A stretch of DNA of 64,000 nucleotides from Staphylococcus sp. Marseille-Q5304 (lineage in GTDB: Bacteria > Bacillota > Bacilli > Staphylococcales > Staphylococcaceae), in the NCBI RefSeq assembly GCF_943737015.1, contig NZ_CALSFP010000001.1, positions 62,001 through 126,000 on the forward strand, in the 5' to 3' direction. The notes beneath the pieces are model-generated. The model was not told the origin of the DNA. It searched no databases and was given only the letters and a program-made list of their open reading frames with translations. Shown in pieces: positions 1 to 8,314 of this stretch. The position numbers and the translations under genes were made by a program. The first letter of the stretch is position 1; each line of letters begins with the position of its first letter.

Positions 1-1
1 T

Positions 2-1684
2 TCCGAAGTGGGGACATATTTCATAACAGGTGCCAATAAAGACAAAAAAACTGTTATTTCACTCATCAACAAATATGTGGGAGAAACAATAAACCAAACC
101 CCTCCGAGTATTTTATCCTATTTGACTTTAGATCAATATACTTTATCATTAATTTTTTTATTAATTCTATTAATTTTCATTGTTTATTGTCACTATTTAC
201 AGCGTAATAAGCAAAACTATAAAGTACTTTCAGATTTAGGATACGGATCGCATCATCTTTTTTCATTTGTAATTCGTGATTTGAAATGGACATTTTTGAG
301 TTGTATTTTAATTTCTGTCGGAACTACATTTATTGCTTACATGGTTATTTATAGAGATTTACATATCATACAATTATTAGCTATCGCGTGTTCCGTAATC
401 GTTTTGACTTTCATTTCACTAAGTTTCATTACAATTATTATTTTAAAGATATATCAAAAGAAATTTTTTGAAAACCAGATCTCTACAAAGCTCAATCTAA
501 TACTATATCTATATATTTTACTTGGGTTTATAACGGCAATCTTTTTTACGACCTCGACGCATCAAATAATTAAGAATAATCATGATCTTCAGTCTAAAAT
601 CCCTTCACTTAAAGGGTGGAAAAATACGAAAAATGTTTATCAGACAAATGTGCAAGACAATGGAGCTACTTTTAATAAAAAAATTGAATTAGCTCAAGAT
701 AAGAAATTCGATCATTTATTAAAAAGTAAAAATAACCCTGGATTTTTAATCGATACTGAAAATTTTGAAGGCGAAAATACAGATATTCCATTATATGAAT
801 TAAATGAAGATAAAAATAAAAATATTGAACCTAGTGGGAAAACAATCATCGTCGATCAAAATTATCTCAAACGTCATCATATATTTACTTATAAAGGTCA
901 AGATGTTTTGGAACGCATTCATTATAATAAATATACAAGAAATATATTGGTGCCAATCAAATTGAAACGTTATGAACATGAAATTATAAAGAATTTTACT
1001 GAAGATTTTAAAATGAAACGCACATTGTCTAATAACATTAAGAAAGATCGAGCTCCAGCTCATATAAATATTATTTATGTAAGAAACAGTTCAAAGTATC
1101 CGACTTACAATAGTGATATAGGGGGCGAAAATAATACAATAGTAGCACCTATAGCGATAGTTGAAACAGGAAATACACACATTAGAAACAATATGCATTA
1201 TATGACGATGTGTTATTTCTTTGAGAGCAAAAAAGATAATCCTTATGATAGTTTGAAACCTTTATTGACAAAATATGACTTACTGGCAGACATAACTTCT
1301 ATAGAATCGGTCTATGACACCAAAGTTAACGATATCAATGATATAAAAAAGGAAATTGTTAAGTACAGTTTACTAGCATTCATTACGTTAATTTCATTTA
1401 TTATTTCCATACTTACGGCTATTCATTTATATTTTGTAAATTCCAGATATGAAATTTTTATTAAAGATAGTTTAGGATACTCCATTTGGAATACGCACAA
1501 ATATGTATTTCTGTTATTCGCAATTGTTAACATATTGCTACTTAGTTTATTTTTACAAAAGTATCCCGTGATGAGTTTATTCATCTTTAGTGGGGTGTTT
1601 ATTTTCGAAATGATTGTCATATCTATAGAATTTTTAATACTGAATCGAAAGAACCAGAATGCTATTTTGAAAGGAAAAGAATGA
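2..1684 (+). CDS. Bacteriocin-associated integral membrane protein (FtsX-like permease, lactococcin 972 export/immunity type), 5' end outside window
   Basis: The reading frame is already open at the window edge, so the GTG at 8 is probably internal and the gene begins upstream. The visible 558+ residues have four membrane segments (about residues 42-63, 94-115, 120-147 and 162-183). A large hydrophilic extracytoplasmic loop (about 184-450) and three more membrane segments (about 453-477, 498-516, 521-545) follow. This N-bundle/large loop/C-bundle plan is that of MacB/FtsX-like permeases, in particular the bacteriocin-associated membrane proteins (DUF1430) found beside lactococcin-972-like peptides. 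The next gene, one base downstream, is the matching ATPase. Together they would form an exporter or immunity pump. The bacteriocin precursor, if present, should lie upstream of the window. Family assignment rests on topology and partner gene; the exact substrate is inferred. Confidence 0.75.
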   Translation, partial: SEVGTYFITGANKDKKTVISLINKYVGETINQTPPSILSYLTLDQYTLSLIFLLILLIFIVYCHYLQRNKQNYKVLSDLGYGSHHLFSFVIRDLKWTFLSCILISVGTTFIAYMVIYRDLHIIQLLAIACSVIVLTFISLSFITIIILKIYQKKFFENQISTKLNLILYLYILLGFITAIFFTTSTHQIIKNNHDLQSKIPSLKGWKNTKNVYQTNVQDNGATFNKKIELAQDKKFDHLLKSKNNPGFLIDTENFEGENTDIPLYELNEDKNKNIEPSGKTIIVDQNYLKRHHIFTYKGQDVLERIHYNKYTRNILVPIKLKRYEHEIIKNFTEDFKMKRTLSNNIKKDRAPAHINIIYVRNSSKYPTYNSDIGGENNTIVAPIAIVETGNTHIRNNMHYMTMCYFFESKKDNPYDSLKPLLTKYDLLADITSIESVYDTKVNDINDIKKEIVKYSLLAFITLISFIISILTAIHLYFVNSRYEIFIKDSLGYSIWNTHKYVFLLFAIVNILLLSLFLQKYPVMSLFIFSGVFIFEMIVISIEFLILNRKNQNAILKGKE

Positions 1685-1685
1685 G

Positions 1686-2315
1686 ATGATTAAATTAGAC
1701 AGTATTTCTAAATCATTTAACAATACCTGTATATTGAATAATTTGAGTCTGGCTATTGAAGAAAAAGCGTTTGTAGTGATTAAAGGTAAAAGTGGGCAAG
1801 GTAAATCTACATTACTAAATATTCTAGGTTTGTTAGAGCCACCTACTGAGGGTCTAGTTAGATTTAAAAACCAATCTATAACGTCGAAATCACAAATTAG
1901 AAAGTTAAAAAAAGAGGATATTGCCTACATATATCAAAATTATGGCTTATTAGAAAATAAAACGGTGTTAGCAAACCTTATGTTACCGTTAAATATCTCT
2001 AAAAAAGACACACCTCAAATTATCAAAACGATTCAATCTGTCGGGTTATCTAAAGAGATACTTAAGCGGAAGGTTTATACTTGTAGCGGTGGAGAGCAAC
2101 AACGCATTGCAATTGCTAGAGCAATTCTTAAAAAACCTACCGTTATACTTGCTGACGAACCAACTGGTAATTTAGATGAAAATAATGCTCGTGATGTCAT
2201 TAATATTTTTCAATCCTTAAATCGAAAAGGCGTCACCATCATTATGGCCACTCATAATGAAAGTTATTTCAAAATAGGAACAAAATTGATTGATTTAGAT
2301 GTTGTAAATGCATAG
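1686..2315 (+). CDS. ABC transporter ATP-binding protein, putative bacteriocin export (lactococcin 972 group)
   Basis: A 209-residue ATPase with all motifs of an ABC nucleotide-binding domain: Walker A GKSGQGKST (34-42), Q-loop Gln84 in YIYQN, signature CSGGEQQ (133-139), Walker B VILADEP (153-159) and an H-loop histidine in MATHNES. The length is a bare single domain, as in MacB/LolD-like ATPases. It starts one base after the stop of the permease, so the two are cotranslated and surely work together. It would power peptide export or immunity at the membrane. LolD-type ATPases share the same motifs, so substrate assignment depends on the DUF1430-type permease partner. Function as an ABC ATPase is certain; bacteriocin export is likely but not proven. 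Confidence 0.85.
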   Translation: MIKLDSISKSFNNTCILNNLSLAIEEKAFVVIKGKSGQGKSTLLNILGLLEPPTEGLVRFKNQSITSKSQIRKLKKEDIAYIYQNYGLLENKTVLANLMLPLNISKKDTPQIIKTIQSVGLSKEILKRKVYTCSGGEQQRIAIARAILKKPTVILADEPTGNLDENNARDVINIFQSLNRKGVTIIMATHNESYFKIGTKLIDLDVVNA

Positions 2316-2390
2316 TATATACAATTTAATTTACCTGTCATCTCCTCAAACAATTTTGCCATATGTAAAGCCTTCTTCAATTAGAAAAAA

Positions 2391-2422
2391 TATACTGTTA
2401 ATATAATATTATAAACAGTATA
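2391..2422. promoter_or_regulatory. Inverted repeat flanking a -10-like sequence, candidate operator
   Basis: TATACTGTT (2391-2399) and AACAGTATA (2414-2422) are perfect inverted 9-mers separated by 14 bases. The spacer contains a TATAAT hexamer (2402-2407). The site sits 22-53 bases before the start of the small membrane protein gene at 2444. This is what a repressor site over a promoter would look like, but no good -35 box is visible and no regulator gene is adjacent. Confidence 0.4.
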
Positions 2423-2443
2423 ACTATAATGAAGGAGAATTGG

Positions 2444-2677
2444 ATGAAAGATTGGAAAAAATATCAAATTATATTATTTGTTACGAGTTTTATATTTTTT
2501 ATTGGTTTTTTACTAGAATTAAGCGGTATTTTTTCATTCGGTGAAACTTTTAAAATGGTTTGCTTAATAATTTTCACTTTTTCAACATCAATATATATCT
2601 TTGAACGAGAAAAAATCGCTTCAGTTTTATTCATGATAAGTACTGTATTGATACTTTTATCATTAATTTTTAAATGA
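2444..2677 (+). CDS. Small hydrophobic membrane protein, unknown function
   Basis: A 77-residue protein that I do not recognise. The start at 2444 is chosen because GAAGGAG (2431-2437) is a good ribosome site seven bases ahead; an upstream in-frame ATG at 2429 lies before this site and is unlikely. The sequence begins with a basic MKDWKKYQ and then shows three hydrophobic stretches (roughly residues 9-27, 33-47 and 55-75) separated by a short charged EREK loop. It is therefore a three-helix membrane protein. It follows the bacteriocin-type ABC genes with a 128-base gap that contains an inverted repeat, so it has its own likely promoter. A role as a bacteriocin immunity protein is conceivable from size and position but nothing in the sequence shows it. 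Confidence 0.6.
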   Translation: MKDWKKYQIILFVTSFIFFIGFLLELSGIFSFGETFKMVCLIIFTFSTSIYIFEREKIASVLFMISTVLILLSLIFK

Positions 2678-2693
2678 TATTGGCAGTAATTTA

Positions 2694-2762
2694 CTCCGAC
2701 TCATGAGGGAATAGCATTAGCCGAAGACTACAGGCTGAGGCAGTGCCCGAGGAAAGCGTGCG
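2694..2762. repeat. Staphylococcal dispersed intergenic repeat (short copy)
   Basis: The segment with CTCCGACTC, GCCGAAGACTACAGGCTGAGG and GCCCGAGGAAAGCGTGCG closely resembles an intergenic repeat that I know from many staphylococcal genomes. That repeat has the GCTGAGGC...GCCC.(C/A)GGAAAGCGT core. It is non-coding and lies between convergent genes. The copy seems shortened in the middle relative to the longer versions. Identification is from memory of the motif, not from a search. Confidence 0.55.
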
Positions 2763-2763
2763 C

Positions 2764-2799
2764 AAAAAATTGCCGACAAACGTGGTGAATTTGTCGGCA
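2764..2799 (-). terminator. Rho-independent terminator of the Mur-ligase/glycosyltransferase operon
   Basis: TGCCGACAAA (2771-2780) and TTTGTCGGCA (2790-2799) form a perfect 10-bp stem with a nine-base loop. On the minus strand the stem is followed by a run of six T (2764-2769), so it terminates the minus-strand operon ending at 2834. Confidence 0.8.
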
Positions 2800-2833
2800 G
2801 TTCATTATGAACATTTCAATTTTCAAATATTAA

Positions 2834-3784
2834 TCATTGGTATTGGTCATATTTACCTAAAAATAAGCTTTCTATAAACGCAATGGTCTTTTCATCCGCT
2901 AATGGGTTGCGCAATATTTTTAGTAAATCTGGTTTCGTATGTTTAAAGAATCGCATTGGGGCATACTGACCACGTTGAATCATCGATGTATAACGATTTA
3001 AGAATATAGTCAATAACATTAACTTTCTTTCTGAAGATAGATCAGTTTTGTGATTAATGAAATCATAAACAGCCAAATATATTTTTACAGCATCTCTTGG
3101 TGGTGTCTTAAAGTGTGTTAACGCTACATCGTCTTGTTGCTCATAAAAATAGTAATCTTTGCGATAACCAAGAATAGCGATATGATGAACTACGCTGTAA
3201 ACTTGCATTAAAAACCAATTGTCTTCACGAACTTTAATACTTTCAGGAAAACGAATAGAATAGGTTTCTATTAAATCTCGTTTAATTAATTTACCGATGA
3301 CATTTAACGAATTATACAATTTGGTTTCTTCAAATTTGAGTTTCGTGACTGTCATTTCATTTGAAAAGGCTGATCTACTAATTGGGCGTGTGCTGTTTTC
3401 CCCTCTAAAGTAAGGTAGACAAATGATATCATCCTCAGAAGATGCAGCAACTTCAAGTGCATCAGATAGGGCATGAGACGTAATATAATCATCCGAGTCA
3501 ATAAACAAAATCCATTTACCTTGAGCGATATCTAACGCTTTATTTCTAGGTGCAGATGCACCACCTGAATTTGTAACGCTTTCCAATATCGTTAGATGAG
3601 GGAGCTGGTTGAGAAACGTCTTAGCAACGTCTAAAGAATGATCAGTAGAACGGTCATCAGACACTATGACTTCAACTTTCTGCATATCATATGTTTGTTC
3701 AACTAATTTATTGAGTAATCGTTGAATACCTTTTTCTCGATTATATAAAGGTATAATGATGCTAACATCTATTTGTTTGTTCAA
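2834..3784 (-). CDS. Family 2 glycosyltransferase
   Basis: A 316-residue GT-A fold glycosyltransferase. The N-terminal VSIIIPLYNRE, the VSDDRSTD nucleotide-sugar motif (about 41-48), and FIDSDDY (95-100, the metal-binding DxD) are diagnostic of GT2. NSGGASAPRNKAL (72-84) is the usual loop before the DxD. The later REDNWF is in the position of the catalytic ED motif. No membrane segment is evident, so it should act in the cytoplasm or at the inner face of the membrane. The overall layout resembles the teichoic acid glycosyltransferases TarS/TarP of Staphylococcus (TarP has a similar length), which attach GlcNAc to ribitol phosphate. It lies 14 bases downstream of a Mur-ligase gene on the same strand, so a role in a cell-envelope polymer is likely. 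The acceptor cannot be read from the sequence. Confidence 0.8.
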   Translation of the reverse strand: MNKQIDVSIIIPLYNREKGIQRLLNKLVEQTYDMQKVEVIVSDDRSTDHSLDVAKTFLNQLPHLTILESVTNSGGASAPRNKALDIAQGKWILFIDSDDYITSHALSDALEVAASSEDDIICLPYFRGENSTRPISRSAFSNEMTVTKLKFEETKLYNSLNVIGKLIKRDLIETYSIRFPESIKVREDNWFLMQVYSVVHHIAILGYRKDYYFYEQQDDVALTHFKTPPRDAVKIYLAVYDFINHKTDLSSERKLMLLTIFLNRYTSMIQRGQYAPMRFFKHTKPDLLKILRNPLADEKTIAFIESLFLGKYDQYQ

Positions 3785-3798
3785 TGGACGTGCCCCTT

Positions 3799-5844
3799 TT
3801 AAAATGTGATTTTGCTTTTCAAATCTTCAATATTGTTATAAGACGTAAATATTATTGTCTGTTTTGAACCTCTAATAAGACCACTTTTATACTTTAATCC
3901 AATGATAAAAGCATTACTAAATCTGAAGATATCATATTTATACGCATTAAATAGTTTTAATAAGTCATGCACTGTAAATGATTGACGTTCTTTAATACGG
4001 AAACGTCCAGTTAAATTAGTAGAAATAGAGTTTGATAGTTCATGTTGCGTAATCAGTGTGTCAGTGAATTTCTTACGATTTGCAAAGTTTTTAAATACAT
4101 AATCTACGAGTTCATATGTTTGTGAAGGGTGCGGTTGATTAGTCATACTTTCCAATAATTCAAATAATGTCGTTGGTTTACCTTTATAATATGTTTCGTT
4201 ATTCGTAACCCATTTATTCATGATAATCTGTTCGTCATCTAACTTGTCTGCCATTGCTTTTAAATAATAAATGAAAGGCCCCATACCTTCGATTGTCATA
4301 GATTGGTCATCGTTATAGCGTTCAATGATTTCTCCTGTATGGTTATCAACAATAAGATAACTGCGACCGATTTTACTCACTTCTTCGAATAAGTCTCCGA
4401 AATCTTCATTTAAGCTCAATTGCTTTAAAACGTTAGGAAGTGCTTTAGCAACTTCTGGGAAATCTGTACCGCCACTAGATGATTTTAATAACGTAATTGA
4501 GTCGTTATTACAAAGATATTTTAAATCGTGCATGAGTAATGCTTTATTTGGATACCAAGTGATATGTTTATTTTTAACTTGGCCTACGACCGGTCGTAAA
4601 TCAGCATCTAAACAAAGAATGTGATCTGCGTTGGAATCGTTTAACACTTCTATTAATTCGCTATGAACTTCACGAGATTTGTGACCGAGGTCATTGATTT
4701 TACCTAAGGCGATGACTTTGTTGCCACTGAAAAATTTAGTTTGAGAATTAAATGCTTGGATCGCATTAATCATCGCTGGTAATGATGCATTATGTGTGTC
4801 ATCTATAATCGTAGCCGTATGCGTTGGTGTTTGTATTTCTTTCATCGCTAAAATCTTTGAAAATGGTTTGAACGACTCTAAATAATCTGGATTTACAGGT
4901 ATTTGTAATGTCTTTAATGTTAATAAAGCTGCGAGTGTATTTGAAACCATGCCTTCACTAAATGTATTAATTTTATATTCCTCTAAACCGTGCGGGTGTT
5001 CAATACTAAATACGACTGCACCTTTGTGATAATCAATATGGTCACAATAGAAATCAACATTTTCATCTTTGTATTTACTATACGTAAGGACATTTTTCGT
5101 GTATTGAGACGCTTCGTCTTGAAGATAATCTGCAAACATCGTCTCGCCATTAATTATTGCCACTCCATCGTGAGAAAGTCCGGCGAATAATCGTGCCTTA
5201 AGTTGGGCGATTTCACTAATGGAATTAAATGTAGAGAAATGTGCAGCCCCAATGCCTGTAACAATAGCTATATCTGGCTTTAAATAAAGTGCAGTGTTCT
5301 CTCTATGATTAATTGCATTTAATGACGTCTCAATGACGGCAAAATCAGGATTTTTAATGAGCTTTAACATATTTGCATAAATGGCAGCACGGATATTGTT
5401 GTTTCCACGGTTTTCAAGTACGTTGTAGTCTTGTAGCAAGCTGCTAATGAGCATACGTGTCGAACTTTTACCCATTGAACCTGTCACTGCAATGACTGGG
5501 TTGTGATATTGATTTCGGATATGAATGGCTAAAGTTTTAAAGGCTGCAACTGAATCTTCAACGATGAGTTGGGGCGTTTTATGTTTTAAGTTTTCTACGT
5601 AATTTTCAGTAATAATTAAACCGACGTATTCATTCTCTTTATCGATTAAATCATTGCCATCTGGTGCGTTCTTGCTTCTACCGAGTTCTTTCCACCAAGT
5701 GTGCTTATTAGGTGAGAAATACGCAGTGCTTTTACTTTTTACAAAGCTGTACATAGTTTCAAAGTCATCAATTGTATTCGTTTCTTGGCCATTAGCATCT
5801 GCCAATGTGCCGCCAGTAATACGGGCAATTTCCTCGATGTTCAT
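3799..5844 (-). CDS. Mur ligase family protein with C-terminal penicillin-binding/serine-hydrolase-like domain
   Basis: The protein has 681 residues, much longer than MurF (about 450). The first 460 residues are Mur-ligase-like: an N-terminal MurF-type segment, the ATP loop TGSMGKSST (121-129), GNNN, the IETSLN box, a DDTHNAS box and a Rossmann-like C-domain. From about residue 495 it continues with YLIVDNHTGEIIERYNDD, which reads like the start of a DD-carboxypeptidase/beta-lactamase fold. I see no SxxK catalytic pair there, so this part may be degenerate or only bind substrate. Mur ligases join an amino acid or peptide to a carboxylate using ATP. The ribosome site GGAGG (5857-5861 on the complement) lies 11 bases from the ATG, a rather long spacing. 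A TATAAT box is at 5878-5883 on the complement. Same operon as the GT2 gene. Not MurF itself, I think, but substrate unknown. Confidence 0.75.
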   Translation of the reverse strand: MNIEEIARITGGTLADANGQETNTIDDFETMYSFVKSKSTAYFSPNKHTWWKELGRSKNAPDGNDLIDKENEYVGLIITENYVENLKHKTPQLIVEDSVAAFKTLAIHIRNQYHNPVIAVTGSMGKSSTRMLISSLLQDYNVLENRGNNNIRAAIYANMLKLIKNPDFAVIETSLNAINHRENTALYLKPDIAIVTGIGAAHFSTFNSISEIAQLKARLFAGLSHDGVAIINGETMFADYLQDEASQYTKNVLTYSKYKDENVDFYCDHIDYHKGAVVFSIEHPHGLEEYKINTFSEGMVSNTLAALLTLKTLQIPVNPDYLESFKPFSKILAMKEIQTPTHTATIIDDTHNASLPAMINAIQAFNSQTKFFSGNKVIALGKINDLGHKSREVHSELIEVLNDSNADHILCLDADLRPVVGQVKNKHITWYPNKALLMHDLKYLCNNDSITLLKSSSGGTDFPEVAKALPNVLKQLSLNEDFGDLFEEVSKIGRSYLIVDNHTGEIIERYNDDQSMTIEGMGPFIYYLKAMADKLDDEQIIMNKWVTNNETYYKGKPTTLFELLESMTNQPHPSQTYELVDYVFKNFANRKKFTDTLITQHELSNSISTNLTGRFRIKERQSFTVHDLLKLFNAYKYDIFRFSNAFIIGLKYKSGLIRGSKQTIIFTSYNNIEDLKSKITF

Positions 5845-6191
5845 TGGTTATTTTACCTCCGTTTAAATATCACACTAATTATACTATATTTTATTGTGTC
5901 ATGTATGTATATTTTTGTTGGATTAATGAAAATTCAATTGATTGTGCATATTCTTATTGGTAGGTTGGGTAAATAATTTATAAGATGAATCGAACTAAAT
6001 TAACTTTCAAAGATTTTCCATTTATAAAAGGTGAAAGTCTAGGAATAATAAAATGAATATTCGTTCAAATCAGATATGTGTGAATACTTTATTTCACATG
6101 TGTTACAGTATTTTTTGTCAATTAAAATAAATCTAAAGGTGCATGCCAGTCTTCAGCCGTCGAAAGTAGTCGTGTAATATGCATTGAATGA
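5845..6191. other. Non-coding intergenic region between divergent genes
   Basis: This AT-rich stretch separates the Mur-ligase gene (minus) from sceD (plus). It holds the minus-strand promoter near 5880 and a TTGTCA/TGTTACAG-rich segment around 6110. I see no open frame with a ribosome site and no RNA gene. Confidence 0.5.
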
Positions 6192-6208
6192 TGTAATTCT
6201 GGTGTAAT
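6192..6208 (+). promoter_or_regulatory. WalR (YycF) binding site upstream of sceD
   Basis: TGTAAT (6192-6197), five bases, TGTAAT (6203-6208) matches exactly the WalR consensus TGTWAH-N5-TGTWAH. SceD is a classical member of the WalKR regulon in S. aureus. An additional inverted pair CTGTAAC (6233-6239)/GTTACAG (6259-6265) lies between this box and the gene. Confidence 0.8.
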
Positions 6209-6320
6209 GAAGTAGGTGTTTTTTTTATTTCGCTGTAACCTACGCCCTATTCTCGAATGTTACAGTAGTAATTAGCAAATTAATCAAAAAACAATTTACC
6301 TTATTAGGAGGACTTATATA

Positions 6321-7016
6321 ATGAAAAAAACATTAATTACTTCAACATTAGCATTAGGATTAGGCGCTACAGGAATTGCAGCAGGACATTCAGCAGACGC
6401 AGCAGAACAAAATGTAGATAAAGCTGAATTAGCGAATACAGCTCAACATAACCCAGAAAAATTAAACAAAGCACCTTTACATGAAGGTTCTTATAACTAT
6501 AACTTTAACTATGACAAATTAAACTATGACTTTGAATCAGATGGCACATATTGGTCATGGAGTTATGGCCCAGGTTCAGCAAACCATGGTGACCAAACTT
6601 CTCACCAATCACAACAACAAACTAAACAAGCTTCAGCTGAACAACCACCACAACAAGAAGCACCAAAACAATCAACAACGCAACAACCTAAACAAGAAAC
6701 TACACAACAACCAAACCAAGAAGCACAACAAACTTCAAGCAAATCATCATCAAACGAAGCTTCTTCAGGTTCATCAGTACAAGTTAACGATCACTTAAAA
6801 CAAATCGCTCAACGTGAATCAGGTGGCGATACTCACGCTGTTAACCCATCTACGGGTGCAGCAGGTAAATATCAATTCCTACAAAGCACTTGGGATTCAG
6901 TAGCACCTGATGAATACAAAGGTGTTTCACCAACTAAAGCTCCAGAGTCAGTACAAGACCAAGCAGCAATGGATCTTTACAACACAGCTGGCCCTTCACA
7001 ATGGGTAACTGCATAA
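6321..7016 (+). CDS. sceD: SceD-type lytic transglycosylase
   Basis: A 231-residue secreted protein. Residues 1-27 form a signal peptide ending in ADA, followed by a conserved SceD/IsaA N-terminal part ([22 protein letters not shown], an aromatic repeat region). A Gln/Ser/Thr-rich linker (about 95-152) follows. The C-terminal catalytic domain reads QIAQRESGG (Glu166 is the likely acid), then [17 protein letters not shown], and ends in WVTA. This C-terminus matches SceD rather than IsaA. The enzyme cleaves the glycan strands of peptidoglycan at the cell surface and helps separate daughter cells. A strong ribosome site AGGAGG (6306-6311) precedes the ATG. Monocistronic: its own promoter region with a WalR box upstream, and a strong terminator after it. 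Codon use is that of a highly expressed gene. Confidence 0.95.
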   Translation: MKKTLITSTLALGLGATGIAAGHSADAAEQNVDKAELANTAQHNPEKLNKAPLHEGSYNYNFNYDKLNYDFESDGTYWSWSYGPGSANHGDQTSHQSQQQTKQASAEQPPQQEAPKQSTTQQPKQETTQQPNQEAQQTSSKSSSNEASSGSSVQVNDHLKQIAQRESGGDTHAVNPSTGAAGKYQFLQSTWDSVAPDEYKGVSPTKAPESVQDQAAMDLYNTAGPSQWVTA

Positions 7017-7040
7017 TTCAATTAATCATGTAATTTAAAA

Positions 7041-7071
7041 AAGCCGATGAAGTCAGTGACTTCATCGGCTT
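7041..7071. terminator. Bidirectional terminator between sceD and the MaoC-like gene
   Basis: Bases 7043-7055 and 7057-7069 are perfect reverse complements (GCCGATGAAGTCA / TGACTTCATCGGC), flanked by an A-run on the left and TTCTT on the right. It lies between two convergent genes and can serve both. Confidence 0.85.
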
Positions 7072-7079
7072 CTTCTATA

Positions 7080-7505
7080 TTATTTAGCGATAATCGTTGC
7101 TAAATCCCCTTTAAATACGAGTTGATCATGATGATTATAGGTGGACATGCGTATTGTGAGTAAACCGCTCTCTTTTTTTGTTGATTTTTTATCAATTACT
7201 TCGACAACGACGTATATTGTGTCGTTAGGGAACACAGGTTTAGTAAATTTCACGTTATCCATGCGTGTACCTGCAATAATATCTTCTCCATAATTTTCCG
7301 TTTCAACCCACAACTTAAACGACAAAGATAATGTTTGAAACCCAGAAGCTATAATACCTCCAAATTGTCCTTGTTCTGCCTTCTCTTTATCAATATGCAT
7401 ATACTGTGGATCATAAAATGTCGCAAATTGCATGATATCTTCTTCGGTAATGTGATATGTATTTGTTTTAAAAGTATCGCCGACATTAAATGCGTCAAAT
7501 TTCAT
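7080..7505 (-). CDS. MaoC family (hot-dog fold) dehydratase/hydratase
   Basis: The protein has 141 residues from the ATG at 7505; an in-frame GTG four codons earlier has no ribosome site, while AAGAAGTG precedes the ATG. The hot-dog fold signature of MaoC enoyl-CoA hydratases is visible: FATFYDPQYMHID carries the Asp and His of the D-x4-H catalytic motif. FGGIIASGFQTLSLSF forms the following helix and GTRMDNVKFTKPVFPNDTI the characteristic second half. Such enzymes hydrate 2-enoyl-CoA thioesters. No other fatty acid or polyhydroxyalkanoate genes are nearby, so the substrate is unknown. It stands alone between a convergent terminator and the divergent TetR operon. Confidence 0.85.
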   Translation of the reverse strand: MKFDAFNVGDTFKTNTYHITEEDIMQFATFYDPQYMHIDKEKAEQGQFGGIIASGFQTLSLSFKLWVETENYGEDIIAGTRMDNVKFTKPVFPNDTIYVVVEVIDKKSTKKESGLLTIRMSTYNHHDQLVFKGDLATIIAK

Positions 7506-7623
7506 ATATGTAATCACTTCTTTTCTATATATATTATGTATTTAAAACAACTACACCCATATATATTATAAAACCAATTTGTTCAAAAAATCATGAGGGA
7601 TGTTTTTATTTTTAAAAACTAAT

Positions 7624-7638
7624 TGACCAAACTGGTCA
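7624..7638. promoter_or_regulatory. Palindromic operator upstream of the TetR-ABC operon
   Basis: TGACCA-AAC-TGGTCA is a perfect 6-3-6 inverted repeat located 24 bases before the TetR start codon and overlapping a TTGACC -35-like hexamer (7623-7628). Position and symmetry fit an autoregulatory TetR site. Confidence 0.7.
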
Positions 7639-7661
7639 CATTATATATGGAGGCACTCATA

Positions 7662-8285
7662 ATGACTCATTCAAAATTCGAAAATTTAACTACCACTAAA
7701 AAAACAATAATTATTAACGCCGCTATTAAAACGTTCGAAAAGAACGGGTTTGATAAAGCGTCGACAAATGAAATCGTAAAACAGGCCAACATTTCAAAAG
7801 GTTCTTTGTTCAATTACTTTAATAATAAAAAAGACCTATTTCTCTATTTAATAGATTATAGTGTGCAAATATTAGAAGAAATGTATGAAAAAATCGATCT
7901 GAACGAAACGGATTTATTTAAAAGGATTGAAAATGTTGGCTTTCAAAAGTTAAAAGTTCAAAAAACACACCCTGAGATATTTGATTTTCTAAAATCTACA
8001 GTTAATGAGACATCAATAGAAGTGAAACCAATGATTGAAAGTAAATTATCTACTTTATATGAGCATGGGATGCAAAAGATATATTCCAATATAGATTATT
8101 CAAAGTTTCGTGATGATATAGATATAGAAAAAGCAACAGAAATACTAAATTGGACAATGTTAGGTTCTGGAGACAAAGCGATGCAACAAATAGAAACTTT
8201 TGAAGATATATCCCAATTTGGTGATCAATATTTAAAGGAATGGAACGCATACGCCCAAATATTAAAACGTGCATTTTATAAATAG
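7662..8285 (+). CDS. TetR/AcrR family transcriptional regulator
   Basis: The protein has 207 residues. The start at 7662 is chosen because GGAGG (7649-7653) precedes it. An earlier in-frame TTG would put the operator inside the gene. The N-terminus carries the TetR DNA-binding region: AAIKTFEKNGFDKASTNEIVKQANISKGSLFNYFNNKKDLFLYLI, with the helix-turn-helix at about residues 36-56. The rest is the variable helical ligand-binding domain. It is followed 23 bases later by an ABC ATPase and a multi-spanning permease, and it is preceded by a 15-bp palindrome. The standard reading is a repressor that releases the exporter operon when a toxic compound binds. The ligand is unknown. Confidence 0.9.
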   Translation: MTHSKFENLTTTKKTIIINAAIKTFEKNGFDKASTNEIVKQANISKGSLFNYFNNKKDLFLYLIDYSVQILEEMYEKIDLNETDLFKRIENVGFQKLKVQKTHPEIFDFLKSTVNETSIEVKPMIESKLSTLYEHGMQKIYSNIDYSKFRDDIDIEKATEILNWTMLGSGDKAMQQIETFEDISQFGDQYLKEWNAYAQILKRAFYK

Positions 8286-8314
8286 GTCATTTTAAACAAA
8301 GGGAGGTTATGACT

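Noticed and set aside
5785-5976. Plus-strand frame over the promoter region of the Mur-ligase gene
   Set aside because: Overlaps the well-supported minus-strand start, lacks a ribosome site, and the hydrophobic product has no family.
6526-6798. 90-codon frame inside sceD in another reading frame
   Set aside because: Asn/Gln/Lys low-complexity product of the Gln-rich linker region; no ribosome site; the sceD frame explains the DNA.
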